A stretch of 64,000 nt of DNA from Nymphaea colorata (Eukaryota > Streptophyta > Magnoliopsida > Nymphaeales > Nymphaeaceae), in NCBI RefSeq assembly GCF_008831285.2, contig NC_045143.1, positions 16,342,464 through 16,406,463 of the forward strand. Reading direction: 5' to 3'. Shown here piece after piece: positions 22,674 through 38,388 of this stretch. The notes beneath the pieces are model-generated. The model had not been told where the DNA came from and searched no databases. It was given only the letters and a program-made list of their open reading frames with translations. The position numbers and the translations under genes are program-made. Within the stretch, counting starts at the first letter, position 1; each line of letters starts with the position of its first letter.

Positions 22674-25600
22674 TTTTCACGTTACTGAACCAGCAGGGCA
22701 ACTCTTTCAATACTTTGAGCTTGTATATTGATGTCTTTGTGCCAGTGATGTTCTTCAACATTCAGATTTCTGTTATATGCGTTGTGAAATAACTCAGTGT
22801 ATTCTGATAAACTGCTTATGTGAGATGCATTTCACTCAAATCACTCAAACACTATTGTGGTTTGGTCTACTTTGTTCTGCATGTGGAGAGGATCCTAATG
22901 AGGAGTCATATGTCGGTGTTTGCTGAATCATTTTGTTTAATGTTGAAGCTAACAGGAGTGTGTTGAGATCATTCTGTGATATAGAAATATAATAATATAT
23001 GCAAATAAACTTACATGCACATGCAAATTGATGCATTAACTTCCAGGAACTTCCATTCATGAAAACCATGTTCACATAATGGTGTTAGGCTCTTTTTGGC
23101 TGAAAACATCTTCTATTCGTCAAACAGATCTGCTAACAGAAATATGCATAAAAGCATCACCTTCTTGCATTTAGCAAAAAATCCTCGACGACTGTGCCAC
23201 AGTGACACTTGAGTTTTACATTGACCAAATTACTATGTCATTGAGTCTATTATTCCAATGATCTGTATTGCATAGCTAGACTTGCATGTCAGGTTGTCAA
23301 CCTAAGATCATGCTTAACCCCGATAAATCTTATGAAAGAGATGCATTGGTTAAGTACAAGATATGCATCGGAAAACAGGAAGTACTCTGCATCTGAGCAC
23401 ACCAATATGTTGTTTTCTTCAGTCTCTGTAAAGAATCAGTTTGGACCAGCTCAGTAATGCTGGATCTAATTGGGCACTGTTTTTCATATGAGATATATGG
23501 TTAATTGATGACTTTTTACATGTCCTAATTATAATCTGCCATTTACAGAATACAAATAAAAATCTCCTATGAGCTTCTTAAATAACCAGATCGACCCCAT
23601 CAGTAGAAGGTTGAACTTTATTTGATGCATTGATCTTCCACTTGCTTTTCAAGTTCTAGTTTCACCTGCCAAAAATATAAGCTCAATATGAGACTGCTAT
23701 ATTGTTTTTGTTTATTTTGTACTTAGTTTGCATATGATCTTACTCTACGTCTGCTCCAGATATAGGCGTTTAGTACTAGCAGGATTGACCACTTTGTGGA
23801 GAGCAATTATTTTTGGCGACCTACGTTTCTGCCCAAGATGGAAAGTAGTATAGCCCTATCGTTCATTATTGTGCACGACGTCAGATAGCCCCTTCTTAAA
23901 TCTGAAAGATGGAACAAGAGGTCCTTGGATTCGAGGACCAAAGGACCGACCTCCGGCTCACCTTAAAGTTGGCCCAATTGTTAGAGAAACTGTGGAACTA
24001 AGATGAGTACGTATTTTAGTTTTTAAGGGTGCAGAACTAAGATGCCTTTTTTAATGTCATTTGATTTGGAGTGTAAGTGAGAATACAAATGAGTGGTATG
24101 ATATGGTTCCCCTTAGATGGCCAACAAAGACCCCTTTCAGCTGGACAGGGAAATAATGGACTTGAAACCTTCAGGAGGTGTTTTGACTACAGATTTTGGA
24201 TTCATGGATCTGAGAGGGCATTCTTTTCTCAACGTGACAAAAGATGTACAGGAAACTCAATGGTTCATCACACTAAGGATCCTAGGTCAGACCTAAGATC
24301 AACAGTTGATATTCTCGTTTAACTTTTTGCATTGTGAAAGGATTTGATACAACTATAAATGGAAAGAAGACGGCATGGATTTCAAATCTTGAGGATCTTA
24401 GGTTAAAGAAGGTCAAGAGATAAAGATCTAAGGGGTGCTTCTGCTACCACAAAAATGCATTAGATAATATAGAAGTTCAAGTTCTATAGTGTACTGAGTG
24501 CCTTTGCTAAAGAAAAATAAGGTGAGATTGGTAGAGAAATATAGGCCTAACCGTGCCACATCCATGTCAAGCTAAGCTAAATCAGACCATGACCGTATCC
24601 CACTACAACCAACATACCCACAGGCACACCGCTATACAGACATACCACTAAGACACCTAATATAACATCTGTTCTTTTACTTAATTTTTTTTTGGCAAAC
24701 AGGGGATCATAAGCATACGCTATTCTTGAACTTTCGGTCTTGAACTGTTGCTCAAATTAAGCATACAGCGATACTGAGCGGACCTACCGTCCGGTTGGGC
24801 AAACTGTTGTTGGCGTGAAGTACGGATCCGTTGTAGAGGACGAACGTTGTTTTTGAGATAAGCAAAATGAACACATTGTCTCCATGAAATTTTGTAGGAA
24901 GAATTCAAACAGCAGGAACGTTTCTTCACATGGGCAAATGGTTGACGCACGAGCAGGTGGAAATATATCATGATTCAAGTTGCATAGGTTCGACCTGCAG
25001 ACGAGTGCTCATCGTGTTTTGGTTACTAAGGATCGAACAATGAACTGTAGTTTTTCAAAATGACATGAGTCGAGAAGAATACTTGGATCTGAACCCTGAA
25101 CTCCTTCCACGTACCTTGCGCACCCGCGTCATGTACACTTTTGCTACCTTTTCTGCAAGAGCGACGGACCATGACTTTGTGACACACAATTAGTACTCGT
25201 CTAGTTTATATTGGCATGGCCTGACCCAAAATGTCAGAGAAAAGCTAAGCATATTGATGGTAGTTTATATTGGCATGGACTACGTCGAGAAATCTTTAAA
25301 TCTAAGGGATGGTTTTTTTTTATTTTATTCGCTCCGATTATACAAGAGAAAAAAATAAGTTTATTAACGGTAGTTTATATTTTATATTCTAACTTCTTTC
25401 GCTAGTTAACTGCCTCTTTTACGAGTCCTTTAGGCAGTCAATATATTCAAATTTAAGTTTGTTTTCAGTATTCCTTTAAAAGTTGATCGTGTTTTTGTAA
25501 AAGTCTCATATAATAATCAATAACAACGATAACAAGAAAAAAAAAAAAAAAAGGATCTTGGGTCTGCGACGTAGAAACATGACTTTTTTATTTGTGAAAA

Positions 25601-25806
25601 TTGTGATATATTGTACATATCATGGTTGACCTTTTATCACGTCCACAAAAAATGGGCATGCATGTCAAGCTGCTTCACATGTCAACCAGATCGAGTAGGC
25701 CTCGCCAACGTCAATGCCTCGCATACATTCAAGAAATAGACCCAGCAGCAACCTAACCTAAGGGCGACCCAAGGTGAAAGGCCCAGCAGGAACAACCTAA
25801 GCTGCG
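22674..25806. other. Intergenic; SSUH2 3' region and element debris
   Basis: No gene recognised. The SSUH2-like 3' UTR begins here. Around 24160-24420, words such as GGTCAGACCTAAGATCAAC and ATGGATTTCAAATC relate this stretch to the MITE-like family at 10.3 kb. Open frames at 24077-24322 (+) and 24720-24978 (-) have no recognisable domain. A long A-run lies at 25539-25552. Confidence 0.35.
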
Positions 25807-25938
25807 ACCCACGGCAGAACCAGCAGGGACCCGAGCGGCAGACTAATCGAACCCACGGCAGAACCAGCAGGGACCCGAGCGGCAGACTAATCGAACCCAC
25901 GGCAGAACCAGCAGGGACCCGAGCGGCAGACTAATCGA
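25807..25938. repeat. 44-bp tandem repeat, 3 copies
   Basis: Three identical 44-bp units (25807-25850, 25851-25894, 25895-25938) begin ACCCACGGCAGAACCAGCAG. Diverged relatives (CGACCCAAGG, CCCAGCAGGAAC) precede them from about 25745. The array is GC-rich compared with its surroundings. Because 44 is not a multiple of three, the open frames that cross it are not evidence of coding. Confidence 0.92.
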
Positions 25939-28900
25939 AAGCTGTAGCAGACCCAATGCCCAACCAAATACAGCAACAACTTCAAACCAAAACCCCCCGC
26001 GCATGGACTATAAAGAAATCCTAATAGGAAGCGACGTACGAACACAAATGAAGGTGGAGATGGCTGCCAGCCACCATCACACACGGGCGATGGCAAACAA
26101 AATAGAAACAAGAGAAATCTAATCCAAATCCAAACTTGAACCACAATCATAGTTTAAATCTAATTCCATACTCAAACCCAACCCAACATTAAAACCCAAA
26201 CTCATGCTCAAGCCATTATCGCCGCCTGCCGGTCTTGCCATCGCCGTTTACGGTCACCCATCTTGCCATCAGTGTGCCGAACCACCATTCATCATCGCCT
26301 GTCGTGCCGATCACAGGCTCACAGTGTATCCAACTCTCAAAAATTTCAGACATGGCCGATATTATTGACCCAGATATTTAACGACATAAAAAAATTTATT
26401 GGACACTCACGCCTAAGGTATAGGGTTTGCTTTCGGTGACTCGGAATGCCGTCCTCAATGTGTTTCAACTTACATAAATGACTTCCCTAGGGTGTATGCC
26501 ACAGGAATTCAAAACGGAAACGACTCGCCCTCACCACCGACCGTTGCGCCAGCCATCAAGAGAAATATAAAGCAGCATTTTCACCAAATTAAACATGATT
26601 GTTCCCGAGCTTTTTCTAATGTCCTAGAAGTATCTCAGTTGATTGTGAATAAAATATTATAACATTTTTGATGGGCGTAGGTTATGCTTTATTAACGGAC
26701 AAACTTAAGAAAATGGGTTTTCAAACCCCCACAGAATCTCATTTACAAAATAAAATTTTTATATATTTTTCAATCCTATAGTTCCAGAACAAAGAAAATC
26801 CGTTTTTAGGTTCACTGGGAACATATTCAGAAAACAGCTTGATTGCTTCTCACTTTAGATTGGAGGCTGCTTTCTACGAATCTTTATCTCTTGTTACCAA
26901 CTTGGTCGACTTCCAATAAGTCACTAATCTAAAGCTTAAGATTTCCATTTTTTGTTAGTGTTTGTGAGAACCGAGCACGAATTCAACCGGGAAAAAGAAA
27001 ACAAGAAAGACCCTTCCTTTTCTTGATTCGCAAAACTTTTTCCTTCTTTCTCTCCCAGTATAGCTCTTGGGCCCATTAAGAGCTATGAATCCGTTTGTAT
27101 CATCAAGCTGTAAAAGACTAGCAAAGCCCATTGCGCATAAGAAAGTTGTGCTATATGGAACTAATTTTTGAACTTTATTAGACGTTAATGAGAATAAATT
27201 TTTCATCAAAACATTTGTTCATAGACACACCGTGTTCTTATTCCAAAAAAATTTGTGATTACATCGAATGTTTGATCTGAGAATATCCACAATCACACTA
27301 TGTATCGTAGAATAAGGGCATGGTATTTTTGGGTCATTTGTTACAGTGACGTATTCTAAAAACACAATGTTCTTATTATCAAATGCCATTGTAGCCCAAA
27401 ATCATGGCAGATGTAGATGTTCGATGAACAAGAAAGGGCTATGGTTTTACCACATCTTCCTTTAAATCCCAAAATGAATTTTGGATGAGGAACCAAAAGA
27501 AGTGCTTTAGTTTTAAATGGTAGAAATTGATATTAAAAATTGCAGATTTACTATATATATTTTTTAATTACTCCAGTGGTACACTGCCTTTTATTTTTAG
27601 TAACAACAATTCTTACCAAACCGTAAAATGATCTGTCACTAATGCCTCTCTCCCACCCCCTTCCTCGCTTGTATGCTCTTGCTTCCTTTTGTTTTGCCAA
27701 TTGGAGTTGGTCACCCTTTTTCAGTGTTAATGCATCTTTCCATTTCATGGACTCCCTTTTTCTCTCTTTCTAGTGTAACTTCCAACTCTTTTGGATTTGT
27801 TTGTGCTTGTCAAACCATGTTGCCCAATTTGTAATGCATTTCCACCAATGGTTGCTCCGACAACGTCTTCAGCCACGGTTCCTGCCCAGGGTGAAAGCTG
27901 CGGGAAACTTTTTTGTTCATTGTGTTCTCCATCGGTGGATACAATTGGAGCCTCATGCATGACACTTGGGATGCTGTAATCCCTCTCTTTCTCACTTCAC
28001 GCTGCAACGATAGAGAAGTACGGTTCACTATCATTAGCTTCTTGTGCTGCAGGAGTTCGTAGTAACTGTAGCTAATGCTCAGGGTTTATGGCTGAAATGA
28101 GTATTGGCCACAGTCAAAACCAAAACCAAGCAAATTATTATTATTATTATTATTATTTAGCTGCAAGCTAGCCAAAAAGAAAATGCTGCCTTTTTCTAAA
28201 ACAGTCATCTAATACCTTCAATCCCGCTTTTGATATCATCTAGCCGAGGCTTACATGGGGGCTGGCAAAGAAAATTGGATTTAGTTACTAATTGAAAATT
28301 TTCATGCAGTTTCTTAACTGAATCAAAATTTCAGTTCGATATCCTATTGGGAACCAACAAAAAAATTGCCCAAAACGAAAAAGTGCTGGATCTTGCATGT
28401 GAGAGAAAAGGAATAATTTTGTAAAAATGGGCATCCAGCCCCTTGCGACTTTGGGGAGCCCCTTGCACTGCTAATTAAATCTGTAAGTAAACAATTATTT
28501 GAAAAGATGATTTAAAGAATCTCGAAATCAAAGTGTTCACGCCAAGTAAGTAAACAACACAATAAAATATAAATGTCAAGTCAAATTCTATATGGGAACT
28601 AAGACAAATCAGTGTTCTGCTATATATCCAGACGAAATGCAGACAGGTACGGGGTACCCCAAACAGATAGAAAAGTGGAAGAGGCACCTCATTGTCAACT
28701 CAACTTCGATTGGTAATAGTGACTAAATGCTTACAAGATCAATAATCAAATATGGATAAATTCAAGAGAGATGGTTCTTCATAAAAAGGATCTCCCAACT
28801 GCTTTGCTCTCAAAACACTTCAGTTTTCAAATAGTTGGCATCGTTCAAACTGAGCGCACTCATGTATGTAGCCAATTGACTTGTGAATGTCGCCAAGTTG

Positions 28901-31104
28901 ATGGAAACATAAGGATTCCTGAGCATGCCCCACTTTGGCGTGAGCAAGGTAGACTTGCAGGTGCTTGCTACGTAAATAAATCAGAATTCTTGAGAGGAAA
29001 ACCACAAAAAATGGTGTTGGCAGAATGTCCCACAATGAATGGGGATCAATTTGCCCATATATTGCGTGGTTGAACGCGATTGTGATGTCTTAACTGCTGT
29101 TCAATTTTAGTATGCGACCATTCTAAAGTGAGCGCAGAAAGGGCCTTTCCCCTTCTTGGTACCATAAAACACTACATCTTAGGGTCCTACCCCATTCTGA
29201 AACCAACAAAAATAGTTGTTTTTGGGTTAAAAATCTCAATATCAGAACTGGAACGGTGAATCTCGACTGGGCAAGGAACAATTTGTCAATGGGTAGTCGT
29301 TTAGGGATGGGTACGACAAAAGAGCAAATTAACTTGAAAATATATTGTACAACGCGGAGACGCTAATCAAAGGCAGAAGAAAAGGGTTTCCTAACTACTA
29401 GGCTTAAGCGACAGCTCCAAATTAAGGAGCTGCATACGAAATCATTTGCTTGCCAAATTCCACTAGACTTCATTTAGAATCTCTGCAGCTAAAAGAAGGA
29501 TTTCCAGGCCTGCTTTATGGAAGTCAATGACAGAATAACCCCAATGGCAGTAAACAGGTCTCAGAAGATGTTTATTTTGCCGTAAAGATTCAGGATGCTG
29601 TAGTTGGACTGCAGAAAATGCGTCTCGCTGAACACACCTGCAAATTCATATTTCGTGTCATTCATCAGCCAGTGTTGCCCATGGTTTCATTAACGCACGA
29701 GGTGTCGGGCAAGAAATTAAAAGAATGGTGTTTGATGATATAACATCATGACCTATAAATAGTAGTCAACTTTCAGAGATATTGCCATGTCCATTGGGAA
29801 TATCTGGATCCATCCTGGGGACCCAATTGGTTGCCGACATTTTGATACAAAAATATTCTGGACGAAAACCAGCGAGCTGTTTGGTCTCCTCTTTAAAAGT
29901 TCTCATTGTAAAAAACCGTGGTGCAATTCCTCATTTGCTTATAGAACGTAAAAAGCAAAGGTGCTAATTACTATGTGACTAGTACAAATAATTTTTTTTT
30001 TAAGTATAGTTTTCTGATGTAAAAGACGTAAGATTTTTTTTTTTTAATCAGGTGAAAAGGAATTAGACTGTAAATGTGGTGAAGGTATTACTGTCCAAAT
30101 AAAATTCGTATTTAATATGGAGAGTGAATTTATTATTTAGATAAAATAAGTAACCTGATATTCTTTCCACATGTACCTACATATATATAATTTGATTGCA
30201 ACTTGTACGTCAATTGGAAAGCTTTTAATGCCTACTCATTCGTGATTAACTTCCAAATGTACAGAAAGGACTTATCATGGCTTTACCACTCTTGAGAAGA
30301 ATAAATGCAAACGCGTTAAAGGGATGCTAATTAATATTAAAGGAAGTGGATTGACACACCTTAAAAGGAAATTGGGCTTCTTCGCAAAGAATTGAAGAAC
30401 TTACCATGGTATCTGTTTTGCTAAAGTGCTTATTTTGACCTTTTTTTTTTTGTAACTTCTTCTCTTTTGTGCGTGCAAATCAATTGTCCCCTCCAATATT
30501 TTGCAGATGAAAAATGAAAATGGTTATGAACATCAGCTGCCGTGAACCCATCAAACAATTTAAAAGGAACTTTCTTGCTGTGGTTCGTGTGCAGTAAATG
30601 AACCGTGTGGGATGACAGATTGACATATATAGGTGGCCATTTGATGATCGAAAATTTGCAGTATCTTTTTTCGTGGGCCACGTGTGGCGGAGGCCGAATA
30701 AGAAGAATTCGTACCTATGTTAGGCAATAATGGATACGTGGTTATAAGATTAAAAGAAACTAATGAAGAAGATTACCTAAATGTCCTTCAAGGGAAGAGA
30801 CTTCAAAGCTTGTGAATTTTCACAGTTAGTGAGGGCAGCTTGGGAATTTTGACATGATTGCCGTCGGCGAGTGTTTGAACTGAGATTGGAAGTAAAATGT
30901 AATTTAAAAAAATTATAAAGTCCAACGAACGAAAAGACCAATGGAAACGTCCCTTCACCGTAGGAGCACCTTTCTTCCCATGATTTGAACAGGAATAGAA
31001 TAGATGTTCCGAAAAAATAAATAAAATGAAGGAAGAAGAAGAAAAATTTGGCGTTGTGTTTAAGTGTGGTTGTGATCTCGGGGATCTTTTCTCATAAGGA
31101 ACGT
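25939..31104. other. Gene-poor interval upstream of the O-fucosyltransferase gene
   Basis: No gene recognised. A TTA microsatellite lies at about 28134-28157, T-runs at about 29991 and 30034, and another at 30440. Open frames of 60-100 codons (for example 27791-27979 and 28771-29073 on plus) lack recognisable domains. The last few hundred bases should hold the OFUT promoter. Confidence 0.35.
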
Positions 31105-31126
31105 CCTCTCTCTCTCTCTCTCTCAC
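31105..31126 (+). repeat. CT tract in the OFUT 5' leader
   Basis: About ten CT dinucleotides lie 130 bases upstream of the OFUT start codon, probably in the 5' UTR. Confidence 0.7.
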
Positions 31127-31255
31127 AAAGTTTTCTGTCTCGATTGTCCCCGCTTCCCCTCTAGAGCACGAGAAAACAGAAACTACCCACCAATTGTTTT
31201 GTCCTCTTCCGTGCATGTGTCCGCTTCTCCGGCGAATCGCCGATCGGAAAGCCGA

Positions 31256-35024
<3,769 letters not shown>

Positions 35025-35644
35025 TTCCTCAGCAAGAAGTTGTGGTTTTTCTCGAGCATCCCATATTTCGAGCTTGTTGTGGAAAGTTAATGCACAGAAG
35101 GATGTGGAAGTTAGAGCATCAGTGACGTTTTACCGTGCCGCTGAAAAGGCCTCGGTGCTCAAAGAACCATTTGCTCAAAGCTTGAAGAATTGGCAGGGCG
35201 TGCTCGATCGTGCAGTTTAACCCTGCAATTGGGAGCATTCTTTTGTATTAAAGGAACAAAGACAGATAGCCTGATAGTGTAGGCTTTGCTTCATTGCCTA
35301 CAACTGCCGGCAAAAGTTGCACATATTTGCACATTAGCTTGAATTACATTCTTTTGTAACATTTCGTGATGTATTAAACGCCAGATTAAATAGAGGTGCT
35401 CATTCAATAAAAAGATACACGGATCTGAGATGCTGGTACTTCTCAACCTTCTACTTAGAAGCAATAAGATGTACTGAGGAATTAACATATAACTATACTT
35501 CTCTCTCCCTCTCTCTTCTCTGCAGGCTTCCTTATTGATAAAACAATGTGAAAAGCTACACACCAATCATCTTAAATCCACTCATCAGGACTCGGGAGTT
35601 CTCAAAAATAAATAAGTGCCAGTCAGTTTGGTGTTTCTCCTACA

Positions 35645-35836
35645 CAATGGGAAGAAGCATACATGGTCCAATAATCGTATTTCATCCAACCTAGAATTTT
35701 GAATCATATACGCAGTTTTGTTCACCAACCTCCCCGAATACAATGGGAAGAAGCATACATGGTCCAATAATCGTATTTAATCCAACCTAGAATTTTGGAT
35801 CATATACGCAGTTTTGTTCACCAACCTCCCGAATCG
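35645..35836. repeat. 96-bp tandem duplication
   Basis: Two nearly identical 96-bp units (35645-35740 and 35741-35836) begin CAATGGGAAGAAGCATACAT. They differ at only a few positions (C/A and A/G changes and one C indel near the unit ends), so the duplication looks recent. Confidence 0.93.
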
Positions 35837-35954
35837 ATACGTCCCAACATTCGGGTCAAGGTGCCCACCTAGACCACTCACAATTATGTGGGTGCTAGAT
35901 CAAGAAGTAAGTTTTTGCTTTGAATAATGATGAACCTGTGATCAACCTCCATTT

Positions 35955-36065
35955 AGGGTGCGTTTGCTTGCCCCTGTTTTAAAATCCTCAGGATTTACAA
36001 GCCATGGATTTAAGATCAGACCCTCCCTCCTCCGATCTTAATTCTTAAGTCCCCCTCTGTGCTTG
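35955..36065. mobile_element. Fragment of the MITE-like family also seen at 10.3 kb
   Basis: The stretch GTTTGCTTG, AGGATTTACAAGCCATGG, ATTTAAGATCAGACC and GATCTTAATTCTTAAG matches the reverse complement of 10564-10740 with moderate divergence. It starts near AGGGTGCGTTTGC, a typical left edge for such elements. Confidence 0.5.
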
Positions 36066-36100
36066 GGTCCAAATATCCCATTAAATCAGATCCATTTAGT

Positions 36101-38153
36101 GCAGAAAAACTGTAACCGGCATTCCCGAGAATCCCTCTCTTGAGAAACTTGGCATATAATTTTATCTTCACCTTCGTGGCATCGTATCGTATATTCTTCC
36201 TCGCTACCTTTCCCTTCCATCTGTGCGATTCATCTTCCCTTCTTCTTGGGTCGTCCTACGCTACCATTCAGCGAAGTCGGTACGCTTCATTTCTGCGTCT
36301 TGGCGGTCTTCTCTTACGTTCATATATACTTTTGTTTTCTCGTTGATATTTCCTCTTTGAACTATTTTCTCGTCTTATTTCACATTTTCGCAACGCATTT
36401 CCTTCAATTCTTTCTTTGCATTCTTCGATGTGTTGCTTACATGGTGTGAAATTAATAAAAGCGAACAAAAAGGGCAAGGTGGGCCTTGTGAAGAACAACG
36501 TGAATGATTGGACTGCTTGTTTCATCTAGATCTATTTTTTCTTGGTTCTTGTGCTTATCTTCATGATTGAAGAACCTTCTTTTTATCCGGATGATAATAG
36601 CTAAGACGCTTTTCTGGTCTCCAATTACTTCATTAAACTCAAAGATGGTCCTTTGTCACTTGTGCCGGATCATTTTCTGTTTTATCTGTCCACGCGGTCC
36701 CAAGTTAAAATAGGCAGAAGATGGTATGACTGTGTGATGGTCTTGCACATTCTCCATGCGTTTTTGGATCATTGCTAACAGTTTTTTCAGACGCGTTTCA
36801 GTCCCTGTTCAGATCAATGACCAAATTTTATCTTTTTTTTTTTCCTGTTTTGAAGGAATGATATGTAAAACTGTTCCCATCTGTCGTTAGCGTTGTCACA
36901 TAATGTCGATTATCCCAGTTTCATTTATGAATCGATGTGAAATCTTTAAGAAATGTTTTGTTCAATCAAAGAAAGGACTTAGTTTCCTCGGTATCTGGTA
37001 TTACGTTGTTGGATACAATCATTAGTTTTTGTACCATCACGCATATAAATTACTTCAAGCTTGTATTCTCTATTAAGATTTGGCATGTGGCGAGGTTTGT
37101 CCTAGTGTCTAGACGTCAGATCAAATCGGATTCAGTTCAGAAATTATGTATCGTGTTTCCCTATTGTGGTATGTTGTTTCACTTCTGTCCGCTAGTCGAG
37201 AGCTTGGCGCCTGTCCAATTTCGTCCCGTCGAACACTGATTCTACACATTTTTTTCTGGAATAAGTGCAGGGAATTACTAGTGGCTGGTGATTCCAGTCT
37301 CACCATGGGTGTCAGTAATGCAAAACTGCTGCCCGATTGCATGTTTTTCAGGTGCCAACTGCCAAACAATTTCTTGAACCTGGTAGAGTTTACAGAGCTA
37401 AACTTGAAGGGGCTGATATAATCAATAGGCTGTTTGGGGAAGATACAGACATTCTCCGTGATTTCGGATACCGCTATGAGAATGCAATACACACATGCTT
37501 GAGTGAAGAAACTTAGGAAGATTGGGTATATGTCTCAACTTGGATGCGGTCGTTAGTGGGCTCAGGACTCCTTTTGCCTGAAGCTGATATTTTCTAATAA
37601 GTACGACAGAAATTTGGAATCCTAATGGAAGTTCGTCATTCTTCCCGAACCACCTTTTGCTGTTTGCACACAATTAGATTGGACCGTTGTTGTGTTTTTA
37701 CTTCTGACACAACCTTGGTTCTCCGGCAGGCTGACGCAGATGGTAGCAGCATCTGCTTTCGAAATGGAAGACGTGAACTGATCTGGATGAAGTGATATGT
37801 CTCCAAATACTAGGAGATTATAGTAGACATTTAAAGCGCTTGTATTCAGTAAGCAGATTTATGCTTATTTGATTTCTAAGTTACTGCAAATTTTGTGATG
37901 TATTATTGTCTTTAGCCTTAAACTCATCTCACTAGAGAGTATAAAAGCTATACTACCATCACTGCGCGCAAACTTCATTATTGCTTCTCGTACCCTAAAC
38001 TGTTATTACTTTGTGGACATTGGTTATGATTTATGAACAAGAGTGGACATATTTATAATATTGAATAATTTAGTGGAAGCTTGTTATTGCCACCATATCG
38101 AATAAAGTTGGTTGACAATTGAAGTGATGAACGCTACTTCCTATATGCTACAG
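36101..38153. other. Putative promoter, 5' UTR exon(s) and intron of the Yos1-like gene
   Basis: A pyrimidine-rich stretch at 36125-36280, with TATA-like CATATAATTT near 36151 and a possible donor GTCG|GTACGC near 36279, could be a non-coding first exon. The coding exon is preceded by a good acceptor (CTACAG, 38148-38153) only two bases before the ATG, which implies an intron in the 5' UTR. An unexplained exon-like ORF lies at 37352-37516 and is listed separately. Confidence 0.3.
37352..37516 (+). other. Exon-like ORF of 54 codons, unidentified
   Basis: After a strong acceptor (TTTTTCAG, ending 37351) the frame reads 54 codons to a TAG, including EPGRVYRAKLEGADIINRLF, GEDTDILRDFGYRYENA. It has balanced composition and many charged residues, unlike the low-complexity frames around it. 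No in-frame ATG precedes it closely and I do not recognise the family. It may be the last exon of a gene fragment, an alternative exon of the Yos1-like gene, or chance. Confidence 0.3.
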
Positions 38154-38155
38154 GA

Positions 38156-38371
38156 ATGGGCTTGTGGACATTCTTTGAAGGGTTTCTTCTCCTTGCGAAT
38201 GCACTTGCCATACTGAATGAAGATAGGTTTCTTGCACCACGAGGATGGAGGTTTTCAGGATTTTCTGCAGCCAAACCAAAATCACTGAAATGGCAGCTTG
38301 TAGGTCTCATCTACGCTACTCAATACATGAGGCTGCCTCTTACAGCTCTCAACGCTCTGATGTCATTGTAA
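38156..38371 (+). CDS. YOS1: Yos1/IER3IP1-like small membrane protein, C-terminus apparently frameshifted
   Basis: A 71-codon frame begins MGLWTFFEGFLLLANALAIL and continues NEDRFLAPRGW, GLIYATQYMRLPL: the near-invariant N-terminal hydrophobic segment, NEDRFL motif and second hydrophobic segment of Yos1/IER3IP1 proteins, which work with Yip1/Yif1 in ER-to-Golgi transport. Relatives end with a stretch like IIVKLFSG. Here the frame ends NALMSL and TAA (38369-38371), but reading from 38362 in another frame gives VIVMLVSG then TGA (38386-38388), the expected ending. A one-base deletion near 38360-38362 (or an assembly error) would explain this. The predicted product is therefore slightly short with a changed tail; the second membrane segment is mostly intact. 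The acceptor two bases before the ATG implies a spliced 5' leader. Confidence 0.85.
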   Translation: MGLWTFFEGFLLLANALAILNEDRFLAPRGWRFSGFSAAKPKSLKWQLVGLIYATQYMRLPLTALNALMSL

Positions 38372-38388
38372 TGCTTGTGTCTGGCTGA

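Larger units (their letters stand above)
35025..36100. other. OFUT 3' region and repeat-bearing intergenic DNA
   Basis: 35025-35420 is probably the OFUT 3' UTR, with AATAAA at 35406. It also holds a 96-bp tandem duplication and, from 35957, a copy of the MITE-like family seen at 10.3 kb; both are listed separately. Confidence 0.45.

Noticed and set aside
24077-24322. 81-codon frame near the MITE-like pieces
   Set aside because: Its second half overlaps the dispersed repeat words and no domain is visible.
25682-26150. Cys/Trp-rich minus-strand frames over the 44-bp repeats
   Set aside because: The repeated peptide (CRSGPCWFCRG) is produced by the tandem DNA repeat, and the unit length shifts frame at every copy.
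28771-29073. 100-codon frame with an ATG start in the 26-31 kb interval
   Set aside because: No recognisable domain, no supporting splice or promoter signals, and frames of this length occur by chance in this window.
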